This document shows positions 7,935 to 16,855 of a DNA stretch of 35,135 nucleotides, one piece after another. Numbering within the stretch: position 1 is the stretch's first letter; each line of letters opens with the position of its first letter. Made by a program: the position numbers and the translations under genes. This DNA is from SIG710 sp045648605. GTDB taxonomy: Bacteria; Bacillota; Clostridia; Oscillospirales; CAG-272. Where the stretch lies: NCBI GenBank assembly GCA_045648605.1, contig JAZROG010000127.1, forward strand, positions 1 through 35,135, read 5' to 3'. The notes below the pieces were generated by a model, which saw nothing but the letters and a program-made list of their open reading frames with translations, did not search any database and was not told where the DNA came from.

Positions 7935-8527
7935 AAAGCTATCTGAATCCCCCAAAGAGGGTTGAAATAATACCGCCCCCCGTCATATGCGATCCGAATT
8001 TTGAAGAATTTACGGTATTTGACATAGAGACCACGGGGCTTGCAAGAACAAATGACATAATCGAGATAGGCGCGCTTAAGGTCAGAAATAAAAAAGTCGT
8101 CGAAAAATTCAGCACTCTCGTTCGTCCTCGCAAAAGCATTCCCTATCTCATAGAGGAAATAACGGGCATCGACAATCTGATGGTGCTGGATGCTCCGAGG
8201 ATCGAGGAGGCTTTGCCGAAATTTCTCGATTTTATAGGTGACGATATCTTGCTTGGACACAATATCGTTTCCTTTGACAGCAAATTCATATGTCGCGAAG
8301 CCTCAGAACTTGGAATCAATCCGAAAAATCCGCTTTTCGACACTCTTACATATGCAAAAAGGCTGAAAAAAAGCGGCGTTCCGATGCCCGACAGTCTCAG
8401 CCTTGATGTTCTTTGTCAGTTATTCAAAATTGAGAGAAACGCCGCACACAGAGCCTATGACGATGCCCTTGCAAATGCAAAGGTATTCTTCCTTCTTAGT
8501 GCGCTGCATGAAAAATACCGCACCTAA
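7931..8527 (+). CDS. DEDDh 3'-5' exonuclease (DnaQ/PolC epsilon-like)
   Basis: A 198-residue single-domain exonuclease with all five DEDDh residues: Asp31 and Glu33 (FDIETTG), Asp116 (GHNIVSFD), and His173 and Asp177 (AHRAYDDA). Such proteins remove nucleotides from DNA or RNA 3' ends with two metal ions and act in proofreading, repair or RNA turnover; the exact substrate cannot be read from sequence. The start is GTG at 7931, overlapping the preceding stop as GTGA and implying coupled translation. Its stop codon overlaps the ylbJ stop on the other strand. Confidence 0.9.
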   Translation: MKSYLNPPKRVEIIPPPVICDPNFEEFTVFDIETTGLARTNDIIEIGALKVRNKKVVEKFSTLVRPRKSIPYLIEEITGIDNLMVLDAPRIEEALPKFLDFIGDDILLGHNIVSFDSKFICREASELGINPKNPLFDTLTYAKRLKKSGVPMPDSLSLDVLCQLFKIERNAAHRAYDDALANAKVFFLLSALHEKYRT

Positions 8528-9606
8528 ACAGTCTTTTTCTTAAAGTGGGAATAAAGGATTTGAATTACCCCAAGAGCAAACACTGAATTTGACAGTGCGC
8601 CTCCCTGTGCAATAGAAGGTAACGGGGCAAAAACAGAAAGCGACGCAATGGATGGGTCTATGACCCTTACATACAGAAGCATTCCCAATGCCGATATAAG
8701 AGCTTGGGCTGCCTTGGCTGCAAAATACGGTACAAAGGATATTTCATCCTCTATGCAGATGGAAATTATCTGAAAATGTATCGACAAACCCGACCAGCCG
8801 CATATAAGCGCCGTTATCACCATTCCGAGGGCTCTGTTTTCTATCTCCGCAGCCATACCGACTGCCCCCGACATTTCAAAGAAGCCGTATATAAACGAGC
8901 TTACCGCGGGCCCCGGATGAAATCCCTCAAGAAGTGAAAAAAGCGCACCGACAAAGGAAGCAAAAAACAAAACAAGCGCGCAAACTCCTATCATTGATGA
9001 GGATGCCTCTGATATCACATTTGAAAAGCTTCTGACACCGAATGACGGCTTTTCCCCTCGCTCACACCCAATGGCTTTTTTCGGAAGAGGAAAGAATATC
9101 CTCATGAAAATGCCGATAAGAACGGCAGAGGCTATCTGGATAATATAAAGCGCCAGACCAAAGCGTGAATTTGCCCACAGCGCGCTGCCAACCGCACTTA
9201 TGAGAAAAGCAGATCCGGGAATATTGGAAAAGGCAAGGAGATAGCTCATCTCCTCTCTGCTTATTCTTCCGTTTCTATACAGCTTATGAGCGGTGGAGGC
9301 ACCGATGGGAAAGCCGCAAAGTGCCCCCATAAGAGGCGCGGCTGCCCCCTCTCCGCTTATTCCGAAAAGGAAATGCATGGGACGGGCAAGAAACGATGCG
9401 AGTATATCCGAGCATCCAAGCTCAACGAAAAGTCCCGAAAGCACCATAAAAGGAAAAAGCGAAGGGATTACCACACGCGAGCAAAGGGCAAGCCCTTCTC
9501 TCATATATGAAATGGCATCTGCCGAATTGCATATAAGAACAGTAAAGATGCAAAGCGAAAGCATAAGAAACAGAATTGCAGATATTCCTCTGCTTTTTAA
9601 GGTCAT
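8524..9606 (-). CDS. ylbJ: Sporulation integral membrane protein YlbJ
   Basis: A 360-residue polytopic membrane protein (about eight helices) of the nucleoside-recognition/Gate-domain superfamily. YlbJ-type blocks are SRVVIPSLFPFMVLSGL, PLMGALCGFPIGAS and LAFSNIPGSAFLISAVG. In B. subtilis YlbJ is made in the mother cell under sigma-E and is needed for spore heat resistance. The start is ATG 9606 after GGGGAGGGG; the reading frame stays open far upstream, but those 124 extra residues are antisense to yqfC and do not look membrane-like. The gene faces yqfC/yqfD, also sporulation genes, across a palindromic region with sigma-E-like -10 elements. Confidence 0.88.
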   Translation of the reverse strand: MTLKSRGISAILFLMLSLCIFTVLICNSADAISYMREGLALCSRVVIPSLFPFMVLSGLFVELGCSDILASFLARPMHFLFGISGEGAAAPLMGALCGFPIGASTAHKLYRNGRISREEMSYLLAFSNIPGSAFLISAVGSALWANSRFGLALYIIQIASAVLIGIFMRIFFPLPKKAIGCERGEKPSFGVRSFSNVISEASSSMIGVCALVLFFASFVGALFSLLEGFHPGPAVSSFIYGFFEMSGAVGMAAEIENRALGMVITALICGWSGLSIHFQIISICIEDEISFVPYFAAKAAQALISALGMLLYVRVIDPSIASLSVFAPLPSIAQGGALSNSVFALGVIQILYSHFKKKTV

Positions 9607-9676
9607 AGCGTGCCCCTCCCCGGCATAGAATATTTTGAAAACACTAAATTCTATGCGGAGGGTGACAGCAAAAATG
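9602..9676. promoter_or_regulatory. Divergent sigma-E-like promoters around a palindrome
   Basis: GCATAGAAT (9623-9631) and ATTCTATGC (9648-9656) form a perfect 9-bp inverted repeat with a 16-nt spacer. Each arm contains CATAGAAT, close to the sigma-E -10 element CATANANT. Candidate -35 elements are GTCATA (9602-9607, plus strand) and CATTTT (9676-9671, minus strand), at 16 and 15 nt. The two genes read from here, ylbJ and yqfC, are both of the sporulation type controlled by sigma-E in B. subtilis. Confidence 0.45.
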
Positions 9677-9988
9677 AAAAAGAAAGAAAAAAACCGTGAG
9701 CGGATTCCGCTTTCGCTGAAATTATGCGAAAGATTCGATCTGCCGACCGATATCCGCGCCTCACTTTCAATGGAGATCACTGGAAACAGTGAGGCTGTCA
9801 TATGGGGATGCAGGTCTATTCTCGTGTATACCGAGGAGCTTATCCGTCTTGAAACGAGGGAAAAGGATATCGTGATCGAGGGCGAAGGACTCGGCTGTCC
9901 CGCATACGGAGGTGGAAGCATCGTCATCTCGGGGCGCTTCAGGCGCATCTCATACGAGGAGAAAACGACCCATGGCAATATCCGTTAA
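9674..9988 (+). CDS. yqfC: Sporulation protein YqfC
   Basis: A 104-residue protein of the YqfC/YabP-like family: a basic N terminus, then LPTDIRASLSMEITGN, WGCRSILVYTEELIRL and the closing ISGRFRRISYEE segment. YqfC is a mother-cell sporulation protein of unknown biochemical role. The ATG at 9674 is chosen over a TTG at 9635; GGAGGG lies 11 nt upstream of it and the product length fits the family. The 3' end overlaps the yqfD start by 17 nt. Confidence 0.85.
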   Translation: MKKKEKNRERIPLSLKLCERFDLPTDIRASLSMEITGNSEAVIWGCRSILVYTEELIRLETREKDIVIEGEGLGCPAYGGGSIVISGRFRRISYEEKTTHGNIR

Positions 9989-11165
9989 GCTTAAAAACCT
10001 TCTCCTTGGCCACTGTACCCTCTCGGTAGATGAAAAAAGCTCCCATTCTCTGATAAATGCCTGCATAAAATGCGGCATTTCATATGAAAAAGCCAAAATG
10101 TCAGATGGCAAGCTTCTCTTAAAAACCTCTCTTTTTTCTGCAAAAAGGCTCAAAAGCATTCTTCATGAGTCGGGAACGGAATTTGAGGAAAGAAGCGGCG
10201 GTCTCCCCATATTTCTCCTTAAATACAAAAACCGATACGGTATTGCGGCGGGAGCGCTGATATTTTTTCTCATCAATTTTTTCGCTCCCATGTATGTCTG
10301 GGATATAAGAGTAAGCGGAAACAGCACCATAACCGAAGCGCAGGTGAAAGACGAGCTTTCGGCTGTGGGCTTTGACCTTGGCTACAGGATAGGCAAGGAG
10401 GATGTTGACAAAATTACAAACGCAGTCCTTTTAAGCTCCGACAAAATCGCTTGGATGGCGATAAATATGAACGGAAGCGTTGCTTATGTTGAGATCCGCG
10501 AAAAGATAGGAGAGATAAAGGAATTTGACACCGATGCTCATGCCTATTCAAATGTAGTTGCCTCGCGAGACGGTGTGATCGAGCGGGTCGAAGTCCTTCG
10601 CGGAAAAAGCGCAGTGGAGGCGGGACAGAGCGTTACGGCGGGTGACCTGCTCATAAGCGGAATTATCGAAAGCACCCATGGAGAGGTCAGATTTGAAAAT
10701 GCCATCGGCAGAGTTTACGCCACCACAAGCAGGAATTTCTCGGTAAAAATACCTCTCGTATATGAAAGAAGGATACTCTCGGATGCTGTCTGCACCGCGA
10801 AAACCCTCAAATTTTTCTCGGAGAAGATAGATATTTTCAAAAAAGACGAAAATTCCGATAAAAGCTGTGTTACAATAAAGGAAGAAAGCACATTTTCTTT
10901 TTTCGGACTTCCCTCTCTCCCCATCGGAATAATTTCCGAAAGCGAGAGGCAATATAAAACAGTGAGCGCCACACACTCATACGAGGAGGCCTCAGAAATT
11001 GCATTTTTTGAGCTTCGTTCGCTCATCGAAAAGGAGCTTCCCGATGCCGAGCTTCTTGAAAAAACGATAAAAACAGAAATGACAGACGAGGAATTTATAA
11101 TTTCCTGTCAAATCATCTGTCTTGAAAACATTGCAAAGGACTTGCCCATTGGCAATACAGAATAA
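9972..11165 (+). CDS. yqfD: Sporulation protein YqfD
   Basis: A 397-residue protein with a basic N-terminal domain, one membrane helix (GIAAGALIFFLINFFAPMYV, about 94-113) and a long extracytoplasmic domain, as in YqfD. The post-helix region WDIRVSGNSTITEAQVKDEL looks like a POTRA/FtsQ-type segment. YqfD accompanies yqfC in the mother-cell sporulation programme. The ATG at 9972 is used: GAGGAG lies about 10 nt before it, and the open frame upstream is just the yqfC coding region read in another frame. Confidence 0.88.
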   Translation: MAISVKLKNLLLGHCTLSVDEKSSHSLINACIKCGISYEKAKMSDGKLLLKTSLFSAKRLKSILHESGTEFEERSGGLPIFLLKYKNRYGIAAGALIFFLINFFAPMYVWDIRVSGNSTITEAQVKDELSAVGFDLGYRIGKEDVDKITNAVLLSSDKIAWMAINMNGSVAYVEIREKIGEIKEFDTDAHAYSNVVASRDGVIERVEVLRGKSAVEAGQSVTAGDLLISGIIESTHGEVRFENAIGRVYATTSRNFSVKIPLVYERRILSDAVCTAKTLKFFSEKIDIFKKDENSDKSCVTIKEESTFSFFGLPSLPIGIISESERQYKTVSATHSYEEASEIAFFELRSLIEKELPDAELLEKTIKTEMTDEEFIISCQIICLENIAKDLPIGNTE

Positions 11166-11183
11166 ATAAAAAACGGAGTATAT

Positions 11184-12200
11184 ATGCAAAAGCTTATAAG
11201 ATTTACATCTTACGAAACCATAGCAAAAATTTTCGGCAGCTACGATGTCAATGTCAGACTCATTGAAAAGCGCCTCGGCGTTGACATCGGAAGCCGCTCG
11301 GATTCGGAGGGAGACGGAATTCTCATCGACGGAGATGAAAGCAACGTCATAAAAGCAGAAAAAACAATCAAATATCTGGCAAGGATAGCGGCGGCATCTG
11401 CCGATATCAGTGACAGCCAGGTGAATTATGTTCTCGACATGGTGGAGGACGGAAAAGAGGGTGAGCTTGCCGCCATCGGAGACGATTGCATCTGCATCAC
11501 CACAAGAGGAAAGCCGATAAAGGCAAAAACTCTCGGTCAAAAGCAGTATGTTGAGGCGATAAAAAAGAACACGATAGTCCTTGGAGTCGGGCCTGCGGGT
11601 ACGGGAAAGACCTTCCTTGCTGTGGCAATGGCGGTAAAAGCCCTTCGGGACAAGCAGGTAAACAGAATTATTTTAACAAGACCTGCGGTGGAGGCAGGCG
11701 AAAAGCTCGGTTTTCTACCGGGAGATCTTCAGAACAAGATAGACCCATACCTTCGCCCCCTTTACGATGCCCTTTACGAGATGATGGGCGCAGAAAACTA
11801 CCAAAGGCATCTTGAAAAGAACACCATCGAGGTGGCACCGCTCGCCTATATGCGAGGAAGAACCCTTGACGATTCCTTCATCATCCTCGACGAAGCGCAG
11901 AATGCAACTCCCGAGCAGATGAAGATGTTTCTGACCCGTCTCGGCTTTGGCTCAAAGGCGGTGGTAACAGGTGACCTTACCCAAACAGACCTTCCCTTCG
12001 GCAAAAAGAGCGGTCTTGCGGAGGCGGTAAAGATCCTTGGCGGAATTGAGGACATTGCCATCCACAGCTTTACAGACCGCGATGTGGTTCGACACAGGCT
12101 TGTGCAGAGGATCATCCTTGCATACGACAAATACGAAAGAAAAGCCGCCGAGAAGGCAGCGGAAAATAAAAATCAGCGCTCTTTCAGAGTGAATAAATAA
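11184..12200 (+). CDS. phoH: PhoH-like ATPase
   Basis: A 338-residue protein with an N-terminal KH-like segment (about 1-90), then a P-loop ATPase domain. Walker A GPAGTGKT is near 136-143, followed by RPAVEAGEKLGFLPG; Walker B FIILDEAQN is near 231-239, followed by the arginine-bearing VVTGDLTQTDLP. The family is predicted to act on RNA, and its constant linkage to ybeY and era, as here, points to rRNA processing or ribosome quality control. CGGAG precedes the ATG by 6 nt. Confidence 0.93.
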   Translation: MQKLIRFTSYETIAKIFGSYDVNVRLIEKRLGVDIGSRSDSEGDGILIDGDESNVIKAEKTIKYLARIAAASADISDSQVNYVLDMVEDGKEGELAAIGDDCICITTRGKPIKAKTLGQKQYVEAIKKNTIVLGVGPAGTGKTFLAVAMAVKALRDKQVNRIILTRPAVEAGEKLGFLPGDLQNKIDPYLRPLYDALYEMMGAENYQRHLEKNTIEVAPLAYMRGRTLDDSFIILDEAQNATPEQMKMFLTRLGFGSKAVVTGDLTQTDLPFGKKSGLAEAVKILGGIEDIAIHSFTDRDVVRHRLVQRIILAYDKYERKAAEKAAENKNQRSFRVNK

Positions 12201-12213
12201 GAGAGGTATAAAA

Positions 12214-12693
12214 ATGGAGCTTAAAATATATTTTGAAAATCAGCAGGACAAGGAAAAGGTGGATTATGACCTTAAAATACTTCTTCGCCATGCAATAATC
12301 GAAACGCTTGAATACGAGGGACATGATAAGGTAACAGAGGTTTCCATCACTTTCACCGATAACGAAAAAATTCACGCACTTAATAAGCAGTACAGAGATG
12401 TTGACCGCCCCACAGATGTTCTTTCCTTCCCTCTCCTTGATGCTGAGGGCGAGGACGACGGTTTCACCCCAATGCCCCCCGAGCTTGAAACAATGCTTGG
12501 TGACATTGTCCTTTCCCTTGAAAAGGCAAGAGAGCAGTCGGAGGAATTCGGACACAGCTTCGAGCGCGAGGTTGCCTTCCTCACAGTTCATTCCATGCTT
12601 CATCTTCTCGGCTATGACCATGAAAAATCCGAGGCGGATGATGCTGACATGAGACTTCGCCAGAGAATCATTATGAACAAGCTTGGCTTATAA
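12214..12693 (+). CDS. ybeY: Endoribonuclease YbeY (rRNA maturation)
   Basis: A 159-residue zinc-dependent RNase that matures the 16S rRNA 3' end and takes part in ribosome quality control. The metal-binding motif is HSMLHLLGYDH, with His126, His130 and His136. The conserved RDVDRPTDVLSFP segment is at 61-73. It lies 13 nt after phoH and 12 nt before era, in the standard order. Confidence 0.95.
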   Translation: MELKIYFENQQDKEKVDYDLKILLRHAIIETLEYEGHDKVTEVSITFTDNEKIHALNKQYRDVDRPTDVLSFPLLDAEGEDDGFTPMPPELETMLGDIVLSLEKAREQSEEFGHSFEREVAFLTVHSMLHLLGYDHEKSEADDADMRLRQRIIMNKLGL

Positions 12694-12705
12694 GGAGAAA
12701 CGAAA

Positions 12706-13596
12706 ATGAAAAAAACAGGATTTATAGCAATCGTCGGCAGACCTAATGTGGGCAAATCCACTCTTATGAACGCAATTCTCGGTGAAAAGGTTGCCATCGT
12801 TTCAAGCAAGCCACAGACCACAAGAAACAGAATTATCGGCATCCACACGGTTGGCGAAAATCAGTTTGTTTTCCTTGACACCCCGGGTATGCATTCCCCA
12901 AAAAACAAGCTGGGCGACTTTATGATGGGTGCGGCAAACAGCTCGATGCGTGATAGTGACGCGGTGATTCTCGTCATCGAAGCAGGCAAGCCTGTTACAA
13001 ATGTTGAGGAGAATGTCATCTCCTATATCAAGAACACAGGAGCTCCTTCTATCATCGCCATCAACAAAACCGACCTTACAGATGCAGTTACCGTTGCGGA
13101 AACCATAAAAACATATGCCGCGCTTCACGATTTTGACGCATTTGTCCCAATGGCGGCAAAGAAGGGTGCGGGTGTTGATGCAGTTCTCAAGGAATGTGAA
13201 AAATTCCTTGGCGAAACCGAGGTATTCTTCTTCCCCGAGGACATTGCAACAGACCAGCCCGAGCGAGTTCTTGCGGCAGAGATAATAAGAGAAAAGATTC
13301 TCCGTACTCTTAACAAGGAGGTTCCCCACGGAACAGCTGTTGTAATCGAAGAATTCAAGGAAGAGGGCAAGCTCATAAGAATAAGAGCCGAGATCTTCTG
13401 CGAAAAGGCATCCCACAAGGGAATTATCGTTGGCAAGGGCGGTGAGGCGCTCAAGCTCATCGGAACAAGAGCAAGACAGGATCTTGAAAGAATACTCGGA
13501 GCAAAGGTATATATCAATCTTTGGGTAAAGGTAAAGGAAAATTGGCGCGACAGCGTTGCCGCCGTCAGCAATTTCGGATATAAGCCCGAAGAATAA
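12706..13596 (+). CDS. era: GTPase Era
   Basis: A 296-residue ribosome-assembly GTPase that binds 16S rRNA near its 3' end. G1 is GRPNVGKST at 10-18, G3 is DTPGMH near 57-62, and G4 is NKTD near 120-123; the C-terminal KH domain contains the RGIIVGKGGE-like segment KGIIVGKGGEALKLIG. AAGGAG precedes the start by 8 nt. It is co-linear with ybeY and recO. Confidence 0.96.
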   Translation: MKKTGFIAIVGRPNVGKSTLMNAILGEKVAIVSSKPQTTRNRIIGIHTVGENQFVFLDTPGMHSPKNKLGDFMMGAANSSMRDSDAVILVIEAGKPVTNVEENVISYIKNTGAPSIIAINKTDLTDAVTVAETIKTYAALHDFDAFVPMAAKKGAGVDAVLKECEKFLGETEVFFFPEDIATDQPERVLAAEIIREKILRTLNKEVPHGTAVVIEEFKEEGKLIRIRAEIFCEKASHKGIIVGKGGEALKLIGTRARQDLERILGAKVYINLWVKVKENWRDSVAAVSNFGYKPEE

Positions 13597-13622
13597 GCAA
13601 GAGGTAAAGGGGGATCGAAGGA

Positions 13623-14420
13623 ATGGTTTACAGTACAGATGGACTTGTTCTGCGAGAAATTGCCATTGGCGAGCATGATAAGATCCTCACCCTTTTGACC
13701 CCAACAGACGGAAAAATAACAGTTTCCGCCAAAGGTGCGCGCTCCTCACGCTCAAAAACAGGCTCCGCAACCAAGCTCTTTACATATGCAAATTTTGAGA
13801 TATACAAAAAGGGAGAAAACAGATATATAAAGGACGCGTCAATAACAGAGCCCTTCTTCGGTCTATCCGAGGACATTGAAAAAATGGCGCTTGCCTCATA
13901 TCTATGCGAGGTAGCCTGCGACATAACGGGCGAGGGTGTTTCATCGGTGGATATTATGCGAATGACCCTCAATTCCTTCTATGCACTCTCAAAGGGGCTT
14001 TATCCCCTCCCCATAATCAAGGGTGTTTACGAAATAAGAGCCGCAGGCTTTTCGGGATATGTTCCCGATCTTGACGGCTGCTCTGTTTGCTCGGAAAAGA
14101 TAACAAAAAGCGGTATGCTCGATGTTATGAACGGCTGCATATACTGCGAAAAATGCGCCGAAAAGCACTTAAAGGATGCCGAAAAGGAAATGTACGCGCA
14201 TCCCGAGCTTGCGGAGAGGATAGTCTATTGCCGCCTTACTCCAAATACGGTGGCGGCGCTTCGGTATGCACTCTTTTCACCGAGCGCAAAGATGTTTTCA
14301 TTTGAGCTGAAGGAAAAGGACGAGCTTTCCTTTTTCTCCCATGCCTGCGAAAAATATCTTCTCCATCATCTGGAGCGAGATTTTAACACCTTGAGCTTTT
14401 ACAAATCGTTATTTAATTAA
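13623..14420 (+). CDS. recO: DNA repair protein RecO
   Basis: A 265-residue recombination mediator that anneals SSB-coated single strands and loads RecA with RecR. It has an N-terminal OB fold (residues 1-80; DGLVLREIAIGEHDKILTLL), a helical middle, and a four-cysteine zinc site (C153 and C156 in CSVC; C172 and C175 in CIYC). Length and architecture are normal for Gram-positive RecO. Purine-rich AAGGGGG lies about 9 nt upstream of the ATG. Confidence 0.95.
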   Translation: MVYSTDGLVLREIAIGEHDKILTLLTPTDGKITVSAKGARSSRSKTGSATKLFTYANFEIYKKGENRYIKDASITEPFFGLSEDIEKMALASYLCEVACDITGEGVSSVDIMRMTLNSFYALSKGLYPLPIIKGVYEIRAAGFSGYVPDLDGCSVCSEKITKSGMLDVMNGCIYCEKCAEKHLKDAEKEMYAHPELAERIVYCRLTPNTVAALRYALFSPSAKMFSFELKEKDELSFFSHACEKYLLHHLERDFNTLSFYKSLFN

Positions 14421-14439
14421 ACTGACCAAAGGTAAAAAT

Positions 14440-16827
14440 ATGAAAATAAGCGAAAAAACACTTAAAACGCTGGAATTTGACAGAATACGCGAAATGCTCG
14501 CAGACTGCGCCCTGACCGAGGGTGCAAAGGCTCTTGCCCTGCGCCTTGAGCCATCCGACGATGCTGATATTATTCTGCGAAAGCAGCGATACACCTCGGA
14601 TGCAAGAGATCTTATGGATATAAAGGGACTTCCTCCCTTTGGTGCTGTCCACGATATGGGCGATATATGCGAGCGAGCCGAAAAGGGCTCTGCGCTCAGT
14701 CCCCGTGAGCTTCTTTCTGTGGCGGGAATACTCCGCTCCTCCAGAATGCTTCTCGATTATATCCGAAATAACAAAACCAAGGATACATCTCTTGACGATA
14801 TCTTTGAGCGCCTTATGCCCTCAAAGCCGACAGAGGACAAGATAACAAGGGCTATAATCTCCGAGGACATGATTGCAGACGAGGCAAGCCCCGCACTCGG
14901 TGATATCCGCAGAAAAATGCGAATGGCTTCGGGAAAAATAAAGGAAGCTCTGCAAAAATACGTCAGCGGCTCCCATTCAAAATTCCTGCAGGAAAATATC
15001 GTCACAATGAGGAACGGCAGATATGTTGTTCCCGTAAAGGCCGAGCATAAGAACGAAATAAAGGGACTTCTTCATGATTCCTCGGCATCGGGCGCAACTC
15101 TCTTTATCGAGCCTATTGCGGTTGTTGATGCAAACAACGAGCTTCGCGAGCTTGAATCAAAGGAGCAGCATGAAATAGACCGTATCCTCTATGAGCTTTC
15201 GGGCGAGGTCTCAAAGCTTTCATACAGCCTTAATCTAAACTATAAAAATATAACCGAGCTTGCCTTCATCTTTGCCTGCGCCTCCCTCTCCGAAAGGCTT
15301 GATGCAATAAGACCAAGGCTCTCGGGCGACCGCACTATGATGCTTACAAAAGCAAGGCATCCTCTCATCCCAAAGGACAAGGTGGTGCCCATCGATGTTC
15401 GCATAGGCGGAGATTTTGACACGCTTGTTATAACAGGACCGAACACGGGCGGTAAGACAGTTACACTCAAAACCCTCGGTCTTTTTGCGCTGATGGCGCA
15501 GTCGGGACTTCATATCCCCGCAGAAGAGCCGTCGAGCATATGCGTTTTTGATAAAATTCTTGCCGATATCGGCGATAAGCAGAGCATCGAGCAATCACTC
15601 TCAACCTTCAGCTCACATATGGTAAATATCGTTTCTATCGTAAATGAGAGAACGGAAAATTCCCTTGTGCTCTTTGACGAGCTTGGGGCGGGTACAGACC
15701 CCATTGAGGGTGCGGCGCTTGCAATTTCGGTTATAGAGGACATAAGAGAAGCAGGCGCGCTCTGCGCCTCCACCACCCACTATGCGGAGCTTAAGGCATA
15801 CGCCCTTGAAACAGAGGGGGTTTGCAATGCCTCCTGCGAATTTGATGTAAGCACGCTAAAGCCCACATATAAGCTTATAATCGGCACTCCGGGAAAGTCA
15901 AATGCCTTTGCGATTTCCGAAAAGCTTGGACTTCCCACCCGTATCCTCGACAAAGCAAAAGAAGCGGTAAGCTCGGATAACAAACGCTTTGAGGATGTTA
16001 TCGAAAAGCTTGAGATAAGCCGAATCCAGATGGAAAAGGCACGAGAGGAAGCAGAGCAGATGCGCTCTGATTATGAAAAATTCAAGGAAGAATCGGAAAA
16101 GATAATAAGCCGCCGCCTTGCCGAAAGCGAAAAGGAAACAGAAAAGGCAAAAGAAAAGGCCGCGGCAATGATCCGCAGCGCAAAGGCTTCAAGCGACTAT
16201 ATTCTTGAGGAGATGACCAAGCTGAAAAAGCAAAGGGATGCAGAAAACCTTGGCGAGCATCTCATAGCAGCAAGAAAAAATGTAAGGGAGCATCTTAAAG
16301 AGAACAAAAATAAATTTGACCCCATAGAGGAAAAGACCAACGAAGAATATGTGCTTCCAAGACCTCTCAAAAAGGGCGATGAGGTCCTTATCGTCAGCAT
16401 TGGCAAAAAAGGCTTTATTCTTGACGATCCCGCAGGCAAGGATCAGGTGAATATCCAGGCAGGAATCCTTAAAACAAGGGCAAAAATAAGCGATCTGCAG
16501 CTTATTGAGGGCACGGTTACAATAACAGATGCAGAGAAAAAACAGAAAGCAGTGAACGATTATAAGCTCACCGTCAGCCGCAATTTCAGAAGCGAGGTAG
16601 ATCTTCGCGGAATGATGGGTGACGAGGCTTGGTTCGTTGTTGACAAATATCTTGATGAGGCACTTGTTGCGGGAATCCATTCCGTCCGCCTCATCCACGG
16701 AAAAGGCACGGGAGCGCTCCGTAAGGCTCTTTGGAATTATCTTAAAGGCGACAAACGAGTTGCCGCATATAAAACCGCCGAATACGGCGAGGGCGACTTC
16801 GGTGTTACTGTTGTAGAACTTAAATAA
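14440..16827 (+). CDS. mutS2: MutS2 (ribosome rescue/anti-recombination ATPase with Smr domain)
   Basis: A 795-residue homodimeric ATPase. There is no mismatch-binding N-terminal domain. The core has Walker A GPNTGGKT near 333-340 and Walker B LVLFDELGAGTD near 408-419; a long charged coiled coil spans about 515-625, a KOW-like linker follows, and the C-terminal Smr domain (about 715-795) has VDLRG and the HGKGTGALR motif. MutS2 suppresses homologous recombination and, in B. subtilis, splits collided ribosomes. All motifs are intact. It lies 19 nt after recO with AAAGG before the ATG. Confidence 0.96.
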   Translation: MKISEKTLKTLEFDRIREMLADCALTEGAKALALRLEPSDDADIILRKQRYTSDARDLMDIKGLPPFGAVHDMGDICERAEKGSALSPRELLSVAGILRSSRMLLDYIRNNKTKDTSLDDIFERLMPSKPTEDKITRAIISEDMIADEASPALGDIRRKMRMASGKIKEALQKYVSGSHSKFLQENIVTMRNGRYVVPVKAEHKNEIKGLLHDSSASGATLFIEPIAVVDANNELRELESKEQHEIDRILYELSGEVSKLSYSLNLNYKNITELAFIFACASLSERLDAIRPRLSGDRTMMLTKARHPLIPKDKVVPIDVRIGGDFDTLVITGPNTGGKTVTLKTLGLFALMAQSGLHIPAEEPSSICVFDKILADIGDKQSIEQSLSTFSSHMVNIVSIVNERTENSLVLFDELGAGTDPIEGAALAISVIEDIREAGALCASTTHYAELKAYALETEGVCNASCEFDVSTLKPTYKLIIGTPGKSNAFAISEKLGLPTRILDKAKEAVSSDNKRFEDVIEKLEISRIQMEKAREEAEQMRSDYEKFKEESEKIISRRLAESEKETEKAKEKAAAMIRSAKASSDYILEEMTKLKKQRDAENLGEHLIAARKNVREHLKENKNKFDPIEEKTNEEYVLPRPLKKGDEVLIVSIGKKGFILDDPAGKDQVNIQAGILKTRAKISDLQLIEGTVTITDAEKKQKAVNDYKLTVSRNFRSEVDLRGMMGDEAWFVVDKYLDEALVAGIHSVRLIHGKGTGALRKALWNYLKGDKRVAAYKTAEYGEGDFGVTVVELK

Positions 16828-16855
16828 GTAAAATAAAGAATAGGAGTAAAGAAAC

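Noticed and set aside
9607..9978. N-terminal extension of ylbJ to 9978
   Set aside because: The added 124 residues are the reverse strand of yqfC, and a strong ribosome binding site precedes the ATG at 9606.
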